Source: Nanoperiomorbus sp963544155
Lineage (GTDB): Bacteria > Patescibacteriota > Saccharimonadia > Saccharimonadales > Saccharimonadaceae
Direction of reading: 5' to 3'
DNA length: 64,000 bases
Assembly (NCBI GenBank): GCA_963544155.1
Contig: CAUUDW010000005.1
Coordinates: 3,889-67,888, forward strand
The notes beneath the pieces were generated by a model. The model worked only from the letters and a program-made list of their open reading frames with translations, did not search any database and had not been told where the DNA came from. A program made the position numbers and the translations under genes. The number at the start of each line of letters is the position of its first letter. The stretch's first letter is position 1. Below are positions 49,568 through 58,402 of the stretch, piece by piece.

Positions 49568-50566
49568 TCATTTTTCTTCCTTCAGTAGAGCTTTACGATA
49601 AACACAGAGTACCTTCGCTATGTCAGATATAGCCCGTGCATAACAGTCTTCAGGGTTATATATGTTGACTATCCTCTGCAACTCCTCAAAGTTATGCAAG
49701 TTAATCATATTCGTATTTTTCAGTATTTCTGATGCAATTTTGATGCTTTCCTTATCCGCAAGAGGTTTGTTTGATTTAACTTGAGCTATCCCGACCGTTA
49801 ATTCACACTTAAATAACCTTACGACACCATTCTCTATTTTCCGTATCAACCACGGTCTATTCATGTTTTCATAGATTAGAATTGCATAAAGCAAGACTTT
49901 ATTGCACGAGTACCTAACGCAAAGTGCGTCTATTTGCTTGCAATAGGTATTGTAAATAGTATCAAACGAGGATAATACATAATTAGTAAACTGCACCGTC
50001 TCTTTGTTTTCCGAAACGCTACAAGTATTCATGTTCGTAACTTGTAAATAAAAGACAGTTAGCATTGTCGCAATGAGACTTGACCATAGATCGTCAAATA
50101 GTCCTTCTACGCTAGGAGCTACGAAAGATAGATTGAGATTGTCACTAAGCAAGCATACGCCTGTAGCCACTAATGTTACCATTACGATATTAGCCACGTG
50201 AACTAATCGCTCGTTAGTGAATATATTTTTCTTAAACGCCACTAATATATCTCTAAAGCATAGTGATAAGATAGCAGTTATAAATACATAGATACGAGGT
50301 CTAAATACATTAAAATACCGCTGTTCAATCGCAGCAACTAGTGTACACATAATGGCAACTGGCAAAGTTCGAAATAGACAATAGTGTATCCAGCGTCTGC
50401 CGCCCGCACTTACAAATTGTTTGACTGATGTATAGTTTGATACATATGTGGGCGGTGTATAACCCCCACCAGCAGGAGAGTCCTTATACTTTACCAGCCG
50501 AAAGAATAGTTCAATCAATATGCTTCCCGTAACAGCAACTACTAATGGAAAAACAGGGATCGACAT
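49568..50566 (-). CDS. Polytopic membrane protein with lysozyme-like C-terminal motif
   Basis: The 332-residue protein is A+T-rich. The first 180 residues hold five or six membrane segments (LVVAVTGSILIELFF, LPVAIMCTLVAAI, IYVFITAILSLCF, VANIVMVTLVATGVCLL and others). The last 140 residues are soluble. They contain LLYAILIYENMNRPWLIRKIEN and 27 residues later LTVGIAQVKSNKPLADKESIK, which resembles the catalytic Glu followed by the GIxQV block of lysozyme-like transglycosylases. No named family was recognised. A membrane-bound cell-wall hydrolase acting as an abortive-infection effector is a possible role. Its ATG lies five bases after the stop of the hsdM fragment, so it is read from that fragment's promoter. 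Confidence 0.6.
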   Translation of the reverse strand: MSIPVFPLVVAVTGSILIELFFRLVKYKDSPAGGGYTPPTYVSNYTSVKQFVSAGGRRWIHYCLFRTLPVAIMCTLVAAIEQRYFNVFRPRIYVFITAILSLCFRDILVAFKKNIFTNERLVHVANIVMVTLVATGVCLLSDNLNLSFVAPSVEGLFDDLWSSLIATMLTVFYLQVTNMNTCSVSENKETVQFTNYVLSSFDTIYNTYCKQIDALCVRYSCNKVLLYAILIYENMNRPWLIRKIENGVVRLFKCELTVGIAQVKSNKPLADKESIKIASEILKNTNMINLHNFEELQRIVNIYNPEDCYARAISDIAKVLCVYRKALLKEEK

Positions 50567-50571
50567 ATTAT

Positions 50572-50733
50572 TCAGAATCCTCTATCATTGCTTAACACCC
50601 CCGAAAATGCATCCGAAACATACTTCAGGAAAATCAGCCCCAGCACCACATATTTGTAGTCTGACGGACTAATATTACCCCGCAATTTATTTGCCGCACC
50701 CCACAGCCGTTTTATGAGCCCCTTCGTATTCAT
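50572..50733 (-). pseudogene. hsdM: hsdM, 5' fragment (type I methyltransferase)
   Basis: Fifty-three codons from the ATG at 50733 encode the N-terminus of a type I HsdM: LIKRLWGAANKLRGNISPSD followed by YKYVVLGLIFLKYVSDAFSG. The protein then diverges (VLSNDRGF) and stops, where an intact gene would continue for more than 400 residues. The methyltransferase core, hsdS and hsdR are not in the window. Its own -10 box (TATAGT, nine bases upstream) is intact. The break coincides with the A+T-rich block, so insertion or deletion removed the rest. It may now serve as a leader ORF for the membrane gene. Confidence 0.85.
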
Positions 50734-50766
50734 ATATAGTAAACTATAGCAGATTTTGGAGTCAGT

Positions 50767-51420
50767 TCACCCCTGACCTACTATACTCCGATGCTCACTC
50801 TTGGTGACGACGATGTGGTCGATTAGTGTGATTCCCAGGAGCTTGCCGGCTTCCGTCAGTCTGTCGGTGACGTCTCGGTCAGCTTGACTGATCTCCAGGC
50901 TCCCGCTCGGATGATTATGCGCCACGATGATACCGGCGGCTCGGTCGGTAATAGCATCAGCGAAGACTTCTCGTGGATGCACCAGACTGGCAGTCAGCGT
51001 ACCGATGGTTACCACTCGCTGAGCGATCAGGCGGTTCGCCCCGTCGAGAGTTAGGCAGACGAAGTGCTCTTGCTTCTTGTCACGAATATTCGCCAGCAAA
51101 GCCACTGCCTTTTCCGGCGAGTCAACCACCGGTCGATCACTATCGACCAAATATCGTTTAGCTAACTCAAGACCGGCCAGTATCACCGGTATTTTTGCCT
51201 CGCCCAAGCCCACCACACTGCGCAGGTCGCCATACGTCAGCTCACCCTTTTTATCTTGCAACAATTTCAATACTTGCCGAGCAATCGTCCCGACGTCAGC
51301 CTGAGCATTACCGCTACCAATGATCGCCATTAGCAGCTCCAGATCACTCAGTCGCCCCGCTCCGCTTTTTGCCAGTTTCTCCCTGGGTCGGTCTTCTTTG
51401 TATCTGTCTTTTATCTTCAT
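50767..51420 (-). CDS. radC: RadC/JAB-domain protein
   Basis: The 217-residue protein has the complete RadC layout. An N-terminal helix-hairpin-helix part (about 1-85) contains LSDLELLMAIIGSG and VGLGEAKIPVILAGLELAKR. A C-terminal JAMM domain contains VHPREVFADAITDRAAGIIVAHNHPSGSLEISQADRDVT (metal-binding HxH...D). The exact role is unknown; family members are frequent in defence islands and mobile elements and have been proposed as DNA-processing nucleases. TGCTATACT lies about 13 bases before the ATG with a short leader. It is divergent from the ABC exporter operon. Confidence 0.92.
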   Translation of the reverse strand: MKIKDRYKEDRPREKLAKSGAGRLSDLELLMAIIGSGNAQADVGTIARQVLKLLQDKKGELTYGDLRSVVGLGEAKIPVILAGLELAKRYLVDSDRPVVDSPEKAVALLANIRDKKQEHFVCLTLDGANRLIAQRVVTIGTLTASLVHPREVFADAITDRAAGIIVAHNHPSGSLEISQADRDVTDRLTEAGKLLGITLIDHIVVTKSEHRSIVGQG

Positions 51421-51433
51421 GTCAACTATATAA

Positions 51434-51456
51434 AGTATAGCATCCCTGTGCTATAG
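51434..51456. promoter_or_regulatory. Back-to-back -10 boxes of radC and ABC operon
   Basis: GTATAGCA and TGCTATAG face each other around a short centre, forming a palindrome of two outward-reading extended -10 boxes. The left one serves radC on the minus strand and the right one the ABC operon on the plus strand. A single bound regulator could affect both. Confidence 0.55.
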
Positions 51457-51497
51457 TTAGGTTTAGATTTTTATCAGAACCAATTCGAAAGGAGTTT

Positions 51498-52271
51498 ATG
51501 ACAAAACAGCCAAAGACGGAGCCGATCATCACCGCCAGACACTTGGTCAAGTCGTACGGTAATAAAAAGGCCGTCAATGACATCTCATTTGAAGTCTTCC
51601 CGGGCGAAATATTCGGCTTGCTCGGTCCCAACGGTGCCGGCAAAACGACAACTATGGAGATGCTGGAATCGCTTCGCAGTATTGATAGCGGGCATGCTGA
51701 GGTTGCCGGCATTGATGTAGCCAAAGACCCCAAGGCAGTCAAGAAAGTTATCGGCATCCAGCTTCAGTCGAGTGACTATTACAACCGACTCAACCTACGA
51801 GAACAGCTAAAGATGTTCGCCAGTTTATATGGCGTATCAATTGATACTGATGCATTGCTACAGAAAGTCCAGTTGCTTGATAAAGCCGATAGCTATGTCG
51901 AACACCTGTCGGGCGGGCAGAAACAGCGTTTTGCTATTGCTTCGACATTAGTTAATCAGCCCAAGGTGCTATTTTTGGACGAGCCGACCACCGGACTTGA
52001 CCCGCAAGCTAGACGAAATATGTGGGAGCTGGTTCAGCAGATCCGTGATAGTGGCATCACCGTCATTCTGACCACCCACTACATGGACGAGGCTGAGCTA
52101 CTGTGCGACAGGATATCTATCATTGACGGCGGTCGCATCATCGTTACCGACAGTCCGCACAATCTAATTGAGCAGTTATTAAAGCGAGGCTTCAAGAAGA
52201 AGCAGGTAGTCGAGCAGGCAAACTTAGAGGATGTCTTCATCGACTTGACTGGAAAGGCAATCAGGGATTAA
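51498..52271 (+). CDS. ABC-2 type exporter ATPase (DrrA-like)
   Basis: The 257-residue ATPase has Walker A GPNGAGKTTTMEML near residue 40, signature LSGGQKQRFAIASTL, Walker B VLFLDEPTTGLDPQARR and switch TTHYMDEAELLCDRI. This is the DrrA/NodI-like subfamily that drives ABC-2 permeases exporting drugs or lipids. AAGGAG 6 bases before the ATG is a standard ribosome binding site; the promoter TATAGT about 40 bases upstream faces away from radC. The permease gene follows after 4 bases. Confidence 0.95.
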   Translation: MTKQPKTEPIITARHLVKSYGNKKAVNDISFEVFPGEIFGLLGPNGAGKTTTMEMLESLRSIDSGHAEVAGIDVAKDPKAVKKVIGIQLQSSDYYNRLNLREQLKMFASLYGVSIDTDALLQKVQLLDKADSYVEHLSGGQKQRFAIASTLVNQPKVLFLDEPTTGLDPQARRNMWELVQQIRDSGITVILTTHYMDEAELLCDRISIIDGGRIIVTDSPHNLIEQLLKRGFKKKQVVEQANLEDVFIDLTGKAIRD

Positions 52272-52275
52272 AGCT

Positions 52276-53427
52276 ATGAAAAAATATTGGATCGGGGTAT
52301 TCGGACAAACTACAGCTCTACTAAAGCGTATGAGCCGAGACAAGATGGCGCTGTTTTTCACCTTCTTGTTTCCCTTACTCTTTCTCTTCATCTTCGGCTC
52401 GGTCTTTAGCAATGATTCATCTGACCTGAAGGTAGCCGTTTTCAACCATAGCCCAACGGCTTTAGCCAAGAGCTTTGTCAAAATACTCAAGGAGGGCAAA
52501 AATACCGGTATTAAAGTAGTCAGCCAAGTTAGCACCGTTGATAAATCGCATTCCGATGACGACCTGACTATGGCGCAGGCTAAAGAGAAGATGAAGCGCT
52601 CTTCTATAGACGGCATCGTCGAGTTGCCCAGCGATTTCGGCAAAACTAAGGGACAAGGCGCTACGGCTCGTCCCGCCGGGAAAATTAACATCCTCTACGC
52701 CAAGGGTTCCGACCAGGCCGGTAGTACTCTGCGAGCTATCATCAGCCAGATGGTTTACGGGATTAACCAGAAGATGGGACAGCCTGAACCCCCGCTAACC
52801 GTCTCAGCTGAGGCTATCGGTGACAAAGCGCTGAAGTCATTTGACTATATCTTTACCGGGTTGCTTGCTTTCAGCTTGCTATCCATGGGCATCTTTGGTA
52901 TCGCTAATCAGATGCCCTCCGAGAAGCAACGAGGTGCTTATCGTCGACTTAGAGCCGCCCCCTTTACTCCGGGACAGTTAATTATCGCCACCGCCATCAG
53001 CTATGTAATGGTTACCTTGATTAGCGCTGCGATGATGATCGCCGTCGGTGTCGGGCTATTCCATTTCTCCATGCGTGGCAACTGGCTACTACTAGCCGGT
53101 CTCTTAGTGCTGTCCGCTATCATGGTCACCGGTATCGGACTTATGATCGGTGCCTGGGCTAGAAACGAGCGCCAATCAGCTTCGCTCAGCAATGTGATAT
53201 CTTTCCCAGTTATGTTTCTCTCTGGCACTTTCTTCCCCACTTTCCTCATGCCGGCTTGGCTTCAATCGGTCGGCAAGTTCGTACCCTTGACGCCGGTCGC
53301 CGACAGCCTACGTTTGGTTGCCGCAGAGCATGCCGGGCTGATCGATGTCTTGCCTCAGATCGGCATGATCGCTATCTGGACGATCATTGTTTATACCCTA
53401 GCTATCAAGCTCTTCCGCTGGGAATAG
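52276..53427 (+). CDS. ABC-2 type exporter permease (DrrB-like)
   Basis: The 383-residue permease has an N-terminal membrane helix (about 28-48, FFTFLFPLLFLFIFGSVF), an extracytoplasmic domain (about 50-185), and a cluster of five membrane segments toward the C-terminus (about 195-375). One loop carries the conserved EKQRGAYRRLRAAPFTPGQLI before the third helix. A long gap-free stretch VISFPVMFLSGTFFPTFLMPAW is the characteristic ABC-2 element. It forms the channel for the ATPase encoded just upstream. The substrate is not predictable. Confidence 0.93.
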   Translation: MKKYWIGVFGQTTALLKRMSRDKMALFFTFLFPLLFLFIFGSVFSNDSSDLKVAVFNHSPTALAKSFVKILKEGKNTGIKVVSQVSTVDKSHSDDDLTMAQAKEKMKRSSIDGIVELPSDFGKTKGQGATARPAGKINILYAKGSDQAGSTLRAIISQMVYGINQKMGQPEPPLTVSAEAIGDKALKSFDYIFTGLLAFSLLSMGIFGIANQMPSEKQRGAYRRLRAAPFTPGQLIIATAISYVMVTLISAAMMIAVGVGLFHFSMRGNWLLLAGLLVLSAIMVTGIGLMIGAWARNERQSASLSNVISFPVMFLSGTFFPTFLMPAWLQSVGKFVPLTPVADSLRLVAAEHAGLIDVLPQIGMIAIWTIIVYTLAIKLFRWE

Positions 53428-53452
53428 CCTCGCTCCAGTCGCCGACTGATAC

Positions 53453-53674
53453 TCAGCTAGGGTACTTAAACATGTTATTCAATAGCTCATTAAACTCATG
53501 CTCGGCTTTCTCGACATTGTCTAGAGACCCGGGCTGAGTTGCCTCGGCTTGATGTGGATCAAGATTAACCAAGACAGTCTTGTAGCCTTGATTGGTAAAT
53601 TTCACAGCCGTATTGTACGCCAAGGTGGTCTTGCCAACCCCGCCTTTGTTATTAAAGAAGACCAGTTTTTTGAT
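53453..53674 (-). pseudogene. ParA-family ATPase, 5' remnant
   Basis: A minus-strand frame reads KLVFFNNKGGVGKTTLAYNTAV, then FTNQGYKTVLVNLDPHQAE and stops 70-odd codons in. It is the deviant Walker A and first strands of a ParA/MinD-type ATPase, cut off after the NLDP motif. No ATG is present in frame: the codon before the first Lys-Lys is ATC and a TAG lies just upstream. Most of the domain (signature Lys, second Asp) is missing. It is a degenerate partition-type gene, perhaps from a plasmid or integrated element, next to the exporter operon. A -10 TATAAT remains near 53701. Confidence 0.8.
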
Positions 53675-53720
53675 CTAGTAAATTTCACAACTTAGCTCTG
53701 ATTATAGCCATTCAAGTCTG

Positions 53721-53752
53721 TAAAAAACAACAAGTCGCTCCACTCGGAACGA
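53721..53752 (-). terminator. Intrinsic terminator of rsmD
   Basis: TCGCTCC (53735-53741) and GGAACGA (53746-53752) pair with one wobble around a 4-base loop. On the minus strand this is followed by CTTGTTGTTTTTT. It ends the tyrS-recG-rsmD transcript. Confidence 0.75.
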
Positions 53753-53788
53753 TTTACACCTGCCGCTCACCGAGCGGTAGCCTGCCTA

Positions 53789-54355
53789 TCAGTGATCCAA
53801 TAATTTCCGGAAGACTGCTAGTGTCGCTTCTCCGTAACTTCGAAAATCATCCACCACAACAACTCCGATAGGTTGGTACGGCACACGCAGTCTTCCTGGA
53901 TATGATAGTATCATAAGCCCACCCGGTTGCAAAGTCTCCACCAGCCTCGACACCGTCTCCAGCTGTGGATAATTATAAGGCGGGTCAGCCAGTACGATAT
54001 CGTACAGATCTGACTGATCTTTAGTATCTAACCACGTTTTAACCGAAGTGCTCACCACCGTTACTTGCTCGCTCACACCCAGAAGCTCAACATTACTTCT
54101 AAGCACCCTTAGCGCTACTCTATCCCGCTCAACGAAGGTCACCGAGCCGGCGCCTCGACTCAGCGCTTCTAGTCCTAGCGCCCCCGTCCCGGCGAAAGCA
54201 TCTAGTACCCTAGCGCCGTCCATCGACCGATGAGAAAGCAGCTTGGCAAACAGCGCCGAGCGCACCCGATCTCCCATGGGGTGGGTCGCTCGACCGACAT
54301 CGGCGTTGATCAACCGACTACCAAATCGACCGGCGATAATTCTCAGTTTAGCCAT
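53789..54355 (-). CDS. rsmD: 16S rRNA (guanine-966-N2) methyltransferase RsmD
   Basis: This protein of about 188 residues starts MAKLRIIAGRFGSRLI. It has the SAM-binding VLDAFAGTGALGLEALSRGAGSVTFVERD (motif I) and the target site YDIVLADPPYNYPQLET (DPPY near residue 120). It methylates G966 of 16S rRNA during 30S assembly. The size is normal. The start at 54355 is preferred to the adjacent upstream GTG. The gene follows recG with 12 bases between and is followed by a terminator at 53721-53752. Confidence 0.94.
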   Translation of the reverse strand: MAKLRIIAGRFGSRLINADVGRATHPMGDRVRSALFAKLLSHRSMDGARVLDAFAGTGALGLEALSRGAGSVTFVERDRVALRVLRSNVELLGVSEQVTVVSTSVKTWLDTKDQSDLYDIVLADPPYNYPQLETVSRLVETLQPGGLMILSYPGRLRVPYQPIGVVVVDDFRSYGEATLAVFRKLLDH

Positions 54356-54367
54356 CACACTTCTCCT

Positions 54368-56416
54368 CTAGTTTAATGTGGTCAACTTCTGATACTTGTT
54401 AATCATCGACTTTAGCCCCTGGTATCTATCTAGATAAGATGGATCAGCGACCAAGCGCCCCATCACTTTTTCCGCCTCATCTGACGCCTGTTTAATCAAT
54501 AATGTATCCGCTAGATTAACGCCCCTGAGGTTGAGCGCACCGTGCTGGGCCGTGCCGTAGATCTCACCAGCGCCTCGCATCGCCAGGTCAACCTCCGCCA
54601 AGCGAAAGCCGTCGTTAGACCGCTCAATCTCTCTGAGTCGCTTGATCGGCATTTTACTATCTGACTGCATCAGATAACAGTAGGCTTGTGCTTCGCCTCG
54701 CCCGACTCGCCCTCTCAGCTGGTGCAGCTGAGCCAGCCCGAACAGATCAGCATTTTCGATCACCATGACCGTGGCATTTGCAACATCCACCCCCACCTCA
54801 ACCACAGTTGTCGAGACCAGGATGTCCAGCTGGTGTCGCTCAAACTGACGCATCACCGCCTCTTTACTCTCGGCAGGCATCTTACCGTGCAAGATACCGA
54901 CCCGGTATCCCCGGTAGCTGCCGACCACCTTTTTATAGAGCGACTCGGCGCTGGTTTTTTCTGACTGCTCCGACTCAGTAATTAGAGGAGCGATGTAATA
55001 TACCTGGTGATTAGCCTCCAGCTCCTGCTTGATTGATTCCACCATGGCGGTTCGTTGGTTGGGCGAGACAATCTTCGTCTTGATCTGGCGTCGACCGTGT
55101 GGTAATTGGTCGAGAGTCGAGATATCAAGGTCACCAAAAACCGTTAGCTGAAGTGACCGAGGAATGGGCGTGGCTGTCATCGCCAGTAAGTGTGGCAAAT
55201 ACTGGTCGTTAGTCTTAGCCAGCAGATCTTGGCGCTGCTTGACACCGAAGCGATGTTGCTCGTCAATCACCACGAAGCCCAACCGGTGAAACTGCACCGC
55301 AGGCTGAAACAAAGCATGAGTCCCGATCACCAGCTGAATCTCGCCCTCGGCAATCCGATCCAGCAGCTCTCGCCTGGCCTTACCTTTGATCGCTCCCGTC
55401 AGTAGACCGATCTTGACATTAGTTGAACTCAGCAATTTGGTCATAGTAGCAAAATGCTGCGCCGCCAACACCTCAGTCGGCACCATCACCGCTGATTGAT
55501 AGCCATCTAGTGCTACCTGATATGCCGCCATGGTCGCCACCACTGTCTTACCCGAGCCAACGTCACCCTGTAATAGACGATTCATCGGCACGTCTCGCTC
55601 AAAGTCCTGCAAGATCTCCCACACCGACCGACGTTGCGCTTCAGTCAGGTTAAAAGGCAACCCGGCCACGAACCGCCGGATCTCCGACTGCTTAAATGGC
55701 AATCTATACCCCTTGATTTGCTGGTTCGCCCGTCGGTTCATCTTGGCAGCCAGCAAGAGAGAAAACAGCTCCTCGTAGGCCCAGCGACGCCGGGCCAAAG
55801 CTAGCTTATCCCGATTAGTCGGGAAGTGCAGCTCTCTCACCGCCGTAGCCCGATCCATTAAACCGGCCTCTCGGACAACATCGCCGGGCAAGGTTTCATT
55901 CAGCATGGTAATCAGAGGCTTGAGCTTAGTCATAATCTTCTTGATCATGGCCGGCTTGACCCCCTGTTTGGTCGAATAGATAGGCACGATCCGATCGCTG
56001 GTCACCGGTAGGTTGCGCACCGCCTCGCAAGCCGGCGTCAGTAGTTGATAACGACTCCTTTTCAAGGCGAATTCACCGCTAAAATAGAACTCACCGCCGC
56101 CCCTCAGCTGACTAGCCCGATAGGGCTGGTTAAACCAGACCGCCTGGATCTTGTCGCCATTATCATCGACAAGCACTGCGGTAGTTATCTTCATATTACG
56201 CCTGGCAAAGCGAGTCTCCACCGACTCCGCCCGAGCTCTGATAGTCACTTTGCCCGGTCTAATCTCGGCAATACTCTCCGCCCCGGTATAATCATCGTAA
56301 GTGCGAGGCAGGAAATTGATCAGATCGCCGGTCGTCCGAAAGCCGGCCTTGGCTAGCATCTCGCCGGTCCTGGGACCGACTCCCTGCACCTCCAGTAGTG
56401 AAGTATTAAGATTCAT
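54368..56416 (-). CDS. recG: ATP-dependent DNA helicase RecG
   Basis: The 682-residue protein has an N-terminal wedge/OB domain (residues about 1-200; LLEVQGVGPRTGEMLAKAG, FLPRTYDDYT, ITTAVLVDDNGDKIQAVWFNQPY) and an SF2 motor. Walker A is LLQGDVGSGKTVVATMAAYQ, motif II is FVVIDEQHRFGV, and later motifs are LLAMTATPIPRSLQLTVFGDLD, ILHGKMPAESKEAVM and QLRGRVGRGEAQAYCYL. It remodels stalled replication forks and R-loops. The length is typical. The ATG overlaps the end of the upstream membrane gene by 11 bases, linking it to the tyrS operon. Confidence 0.96.
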   Translation of the reverse strand: MNLNTSLLEVQGVGPRTGEMLAKAGFRTTGDLINFLPRTYDDYTGAESIAEIRPGKVTIRARAESVETRFARRNMKITTAVLVDDNGDKIQAVWFNQPYRASQLRGGGEFYFSGEFALKRSRYQLLTPACEAVRNLPVTSDRIVPIYSTKQGVKPAMIKKIMTKLKPLITMLNETLPGDVVREAGLMDRATAVRELHFPTNRDKLALARRRWAYEELFSLLLAAKMNRRANQQIKGYRLPFKQSEIRRFVAGLPFNLTEAQRRSVWEILQDFERDVPMNRLLQGDVGSGKTVVATMAAYQVALDGYQSAVMVPTEVLAAQHFATMTKLLSSTNVKIGLLTGAIKGKARRELLDRIAEGEIQLVIGTHALFQPAVQFHRLGFVVIDEQHRFGVKQRQDLLAKTNDQYLPHLLAMTATPIPRSLQLTVFGDLDISTLDQLPHGRRQIKTKIVSPNQRTAMVESIKQELEANHQVYYIAPLITESEQSEKTSAESLYKKVVGSYRGYRVGILHGKMPAESKEAVMRQFERHQLDILVSTTVVEVGVDVANATVMVIENADLFGLAQLHQLRGRVGRGEAQAYCYLMQSDSKMPIKRLREIERSNDGFRLAEVDLAMRGAGEIYGTAQHGALNLRGVNLADTLLIKQASDEAEKVMGRLVADPSYLDRYQGLKSMINKYQKLTTLN

Positions 56417-57089
56417 CTTTCTCGACTAGACGCTCATGAAGCATATTGACTATACCGGCCAGTAGCAGGTTGACCAGCATCATGCCACATAGTGTCAGCA
56501 AGTAATGCAGCGTCGCCGTTATATTTAGCACTGCCCAGGCCAGCACAATAGTCATCGACCAGATAGTCAAGATGATGAAGAGTGACGCCTTTTCCGGCTG
56601 ACTATCCATCAGACTGGCCCCCAGGCTCAGCATTAAGTTACCTAATCGAGACAACCACCGGAGCAGAATCCAGACCAGTAGCACCGCCCCCACGACGATC
56701 AAGATGCCCAGCGCCACTATCACCCAGCTATAAAACTGGTTGATGATATTCATTCGTACTTCCATGGAGATATCAGGATGATAACCGGCGTTCGCCAAGG
56801 GGTTACCGGCTTGATCTAGAAAACGGTTCAGACTACCCGCCTGACCGAACACTAAGGTCATCAGCAGAAATATGCTAATCAGCCCGGCTACCGCCACCAA
56901 TGACTTAGCTAGGACCGCCAGGATATCATAGGTGAGCCGAGCCAGATTATCTTTAGTAAACAGTCTATCGGTCGGCTTGGTCGACTTAGTTGGCTTAGCC
57001 GGCCGAGGTCGTTTCATCGACTCAGACAGCTTAGTCGATTTGGTCGGCTCGGATGACTTTAACGGTTTAGATGTCTTAGACTGCTTCAT
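56406..57089 (-). CDS. Four-helix membrane protein with Lys/Ser/Thr-rich tail
   Basis: The 227-residue protein has a low-complexity basic N-terminus (residues about 1-42, KSSEPTKSTKLSE, PAKPTKSTKPT), where short Lys-Pro-Thr/Ser-Lys units repeat imperfectly. Four membrane segments follow (about 62-83, 115-140, 168-190, 195-215). No family was recognised. It lies between tyrS (6 bases upstream) and recG (11-base overlap) and is certainly co-transcribed with both, but the context does not suggest a function. The repeated units are also visible at the DNA level in 56970-57080. Confidence 0.7.
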   Translation of the reverse strand: MKQSKTSKPLKSSEPTKSTKLSESMKRPRPAKPTKSTKPTDRLFTKDNLARLTYDILAVLAKSLVAVAGLISIFLLMTLVFGQAGSLNRFLDQAGNPLANAGYHPDISMEVRMNIINQFYSWVIVALGILIVVGAVLLVWILLRWLSRLGNLMLSLGASLMDSQPEKASLFIILTIWSMTIVLAWAVLNITATLHYLLTLCGMMLVNLLLAGIVNMLHERLVEKDES

Positions 57090-57095
57090 GATTCA

Positions 57096-58322
57096 TTAGC
57101 GCACCAGCACGAACCGGTTCTTACCTTTTCTGATTAAGCTGCATCGGTCAAGTGGCTGATCAGCCGCCAGCTTGACACCATTCACCGACACGCCACCGCC
57201 TTGGATTAGCCGTCTAGCCTCACCGTTACTGCTCGCCACCCCACCGGCTAGTAGCGCCCGACCAACCGTCAGTTCGCTCGTTAGCTCTACCGTCTTGATC
57301 TCGGCACTAAGTAGATCAAGCTCGTCGCTATCCAGCTCGCTCACTGCCCGACCGCCAAACAGCACTTCCGTCACCCGCTGCACCTTGGCTAGAGCCGCCT
57401 CGCCATGAACCAGCTTAGTCACCTCTTCAGCCAAGCGACGCTGAGCCGGCCTGGTCTCGGGATGGGCTTGCTGCTGAGCCTCAAGCTCACTAATCTCTTC
57501 CCGACTCAAGAATGTATACACCTTAAGGTAATCAACCACACCTAGGTCGTCAACATTAAGCCAGAACTGATAAAACTGATAGACCGATGTCTTGGCCGAA
57601 TCAAGCCAGACCGCCCCGCCCTCTGACTTGCCGAATTTTTTACCGGTTGACTTATTGATCACCAGAGGAATACCAAAGACATCAACTCTCGCCCCCTCCA
57701 GCTTATCAACCATTCGCATTCCACTAGTACAATTGCCGAATTGATCAACCCCGCACAGCTGTAAAGTAACACCATGCGTCCGATAAAGGTGAAGAAAGTC
57801 GTAGCCCTGGATCAGCGAGTAAGAAAACTCAGCGTAGTTAATCCCTTTACCGCCGACACCAATCCGCTTCCGGACAAAATCACGATCAAGCAATTGTGTC
57901 ATCGAGAAATGCCAGCCGATATCTCGCAAGAAGTCGATGTAATTAATCTGCTGAAACCAGTCATAATTATCTACCGTCACGAGATCAGTATCACGCAAAA
58001 TCCACTTAGCCTGCTGTTGTAGTAGCCCGACTCGGTGCTTGATCGTCGCCTCATCCAGCTTGGCTCTAGTCTCATCCTTGCCATCAGGGTCGCCACCGGC
58101 CCGACCGGTCGCCCCGCCGGCTAGAAAGATAGCCTTGTACCCCGCCCGAATGAAGCGTAGGCAAGTGACTAACCCGGCCAAGTTGCCAATAGTCATGCTA
58201 TCAGCACTAGGATCGGCTCCAAAATAAAAGGCTCCCGGCTGGTCAAGGGCGCTTAGGTCATCAATGGTAGTTTGCCCCACCAGTCCCCGCCACTTCAGCT
58301 CTTCGCTAAGTTTGGTGCTCAT
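57096..58322 (-). CDS. tyrS: Tyrosine-tRNA ligase
   Basis: The 408-residue class I synthetase has the HIGH region in the form DPSADSMTIGNLAGLVTC, tyrosine-pocket residues FYFGADPSA, and the KMSKS loop as KKFGKSEGGAVW. A C-terminal S4 RNA-binding domain (about 345-405, GVASSNGEARRLIQGGGVSVNG) ends the protein. Replacing HIGN with TIGN is unusual but keeps the glycine and asparagine. It charges tRNA-Tyr. TAGAAT (reverse complement of 58329-58334) lies six bases before the ATG, so the four-gene operon tyrS to rsmD starts leaderless. Confidence 0.96.
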   Translation of the reverse strand: MSTKLSEELKWRGLVGQTTIDDLSALDQPGAFYFGADPSADSMTIGNLAGLVTCLRFIRAGYKAIFLAGGATGRAGGDPDGKDETRAKLDEATIKHRVGLLQQQAKWILRDTDLVTVDNYDWFQQINYIDFLRDIGWHFSMTQLLDRDFVRKRIGVGGKGINYAEFSYSLIQGYDFLHLYRTHGVTLQLCGVDQFGNCTSGMRMVDKLEGARVDVFGIPLVINKSTGKKFGKSEGGAVWLDSAKTSVYQFYQFWLNVDDLGVVDYLKVYTFLSREEISELEAQQQAHPETRPAQRRLAEEVTKLVHGEAALAKVQRVTEVLFGGRAVSELDSDELDLLSAEIKTVELTSELTVGRALLAGGVASSNGEARRLIQGGGVSVNGVKLAADQPLDRCSLIRKGKNRFVLVR

Positions 58323-58402
58323 ACTGATATTCTACCATGTTTGGTGCAGCCAATAATGTCGTGCTAAAATGGTAGCGTTAACTTGAGAGTGCGAGAGGGT
58401 CA

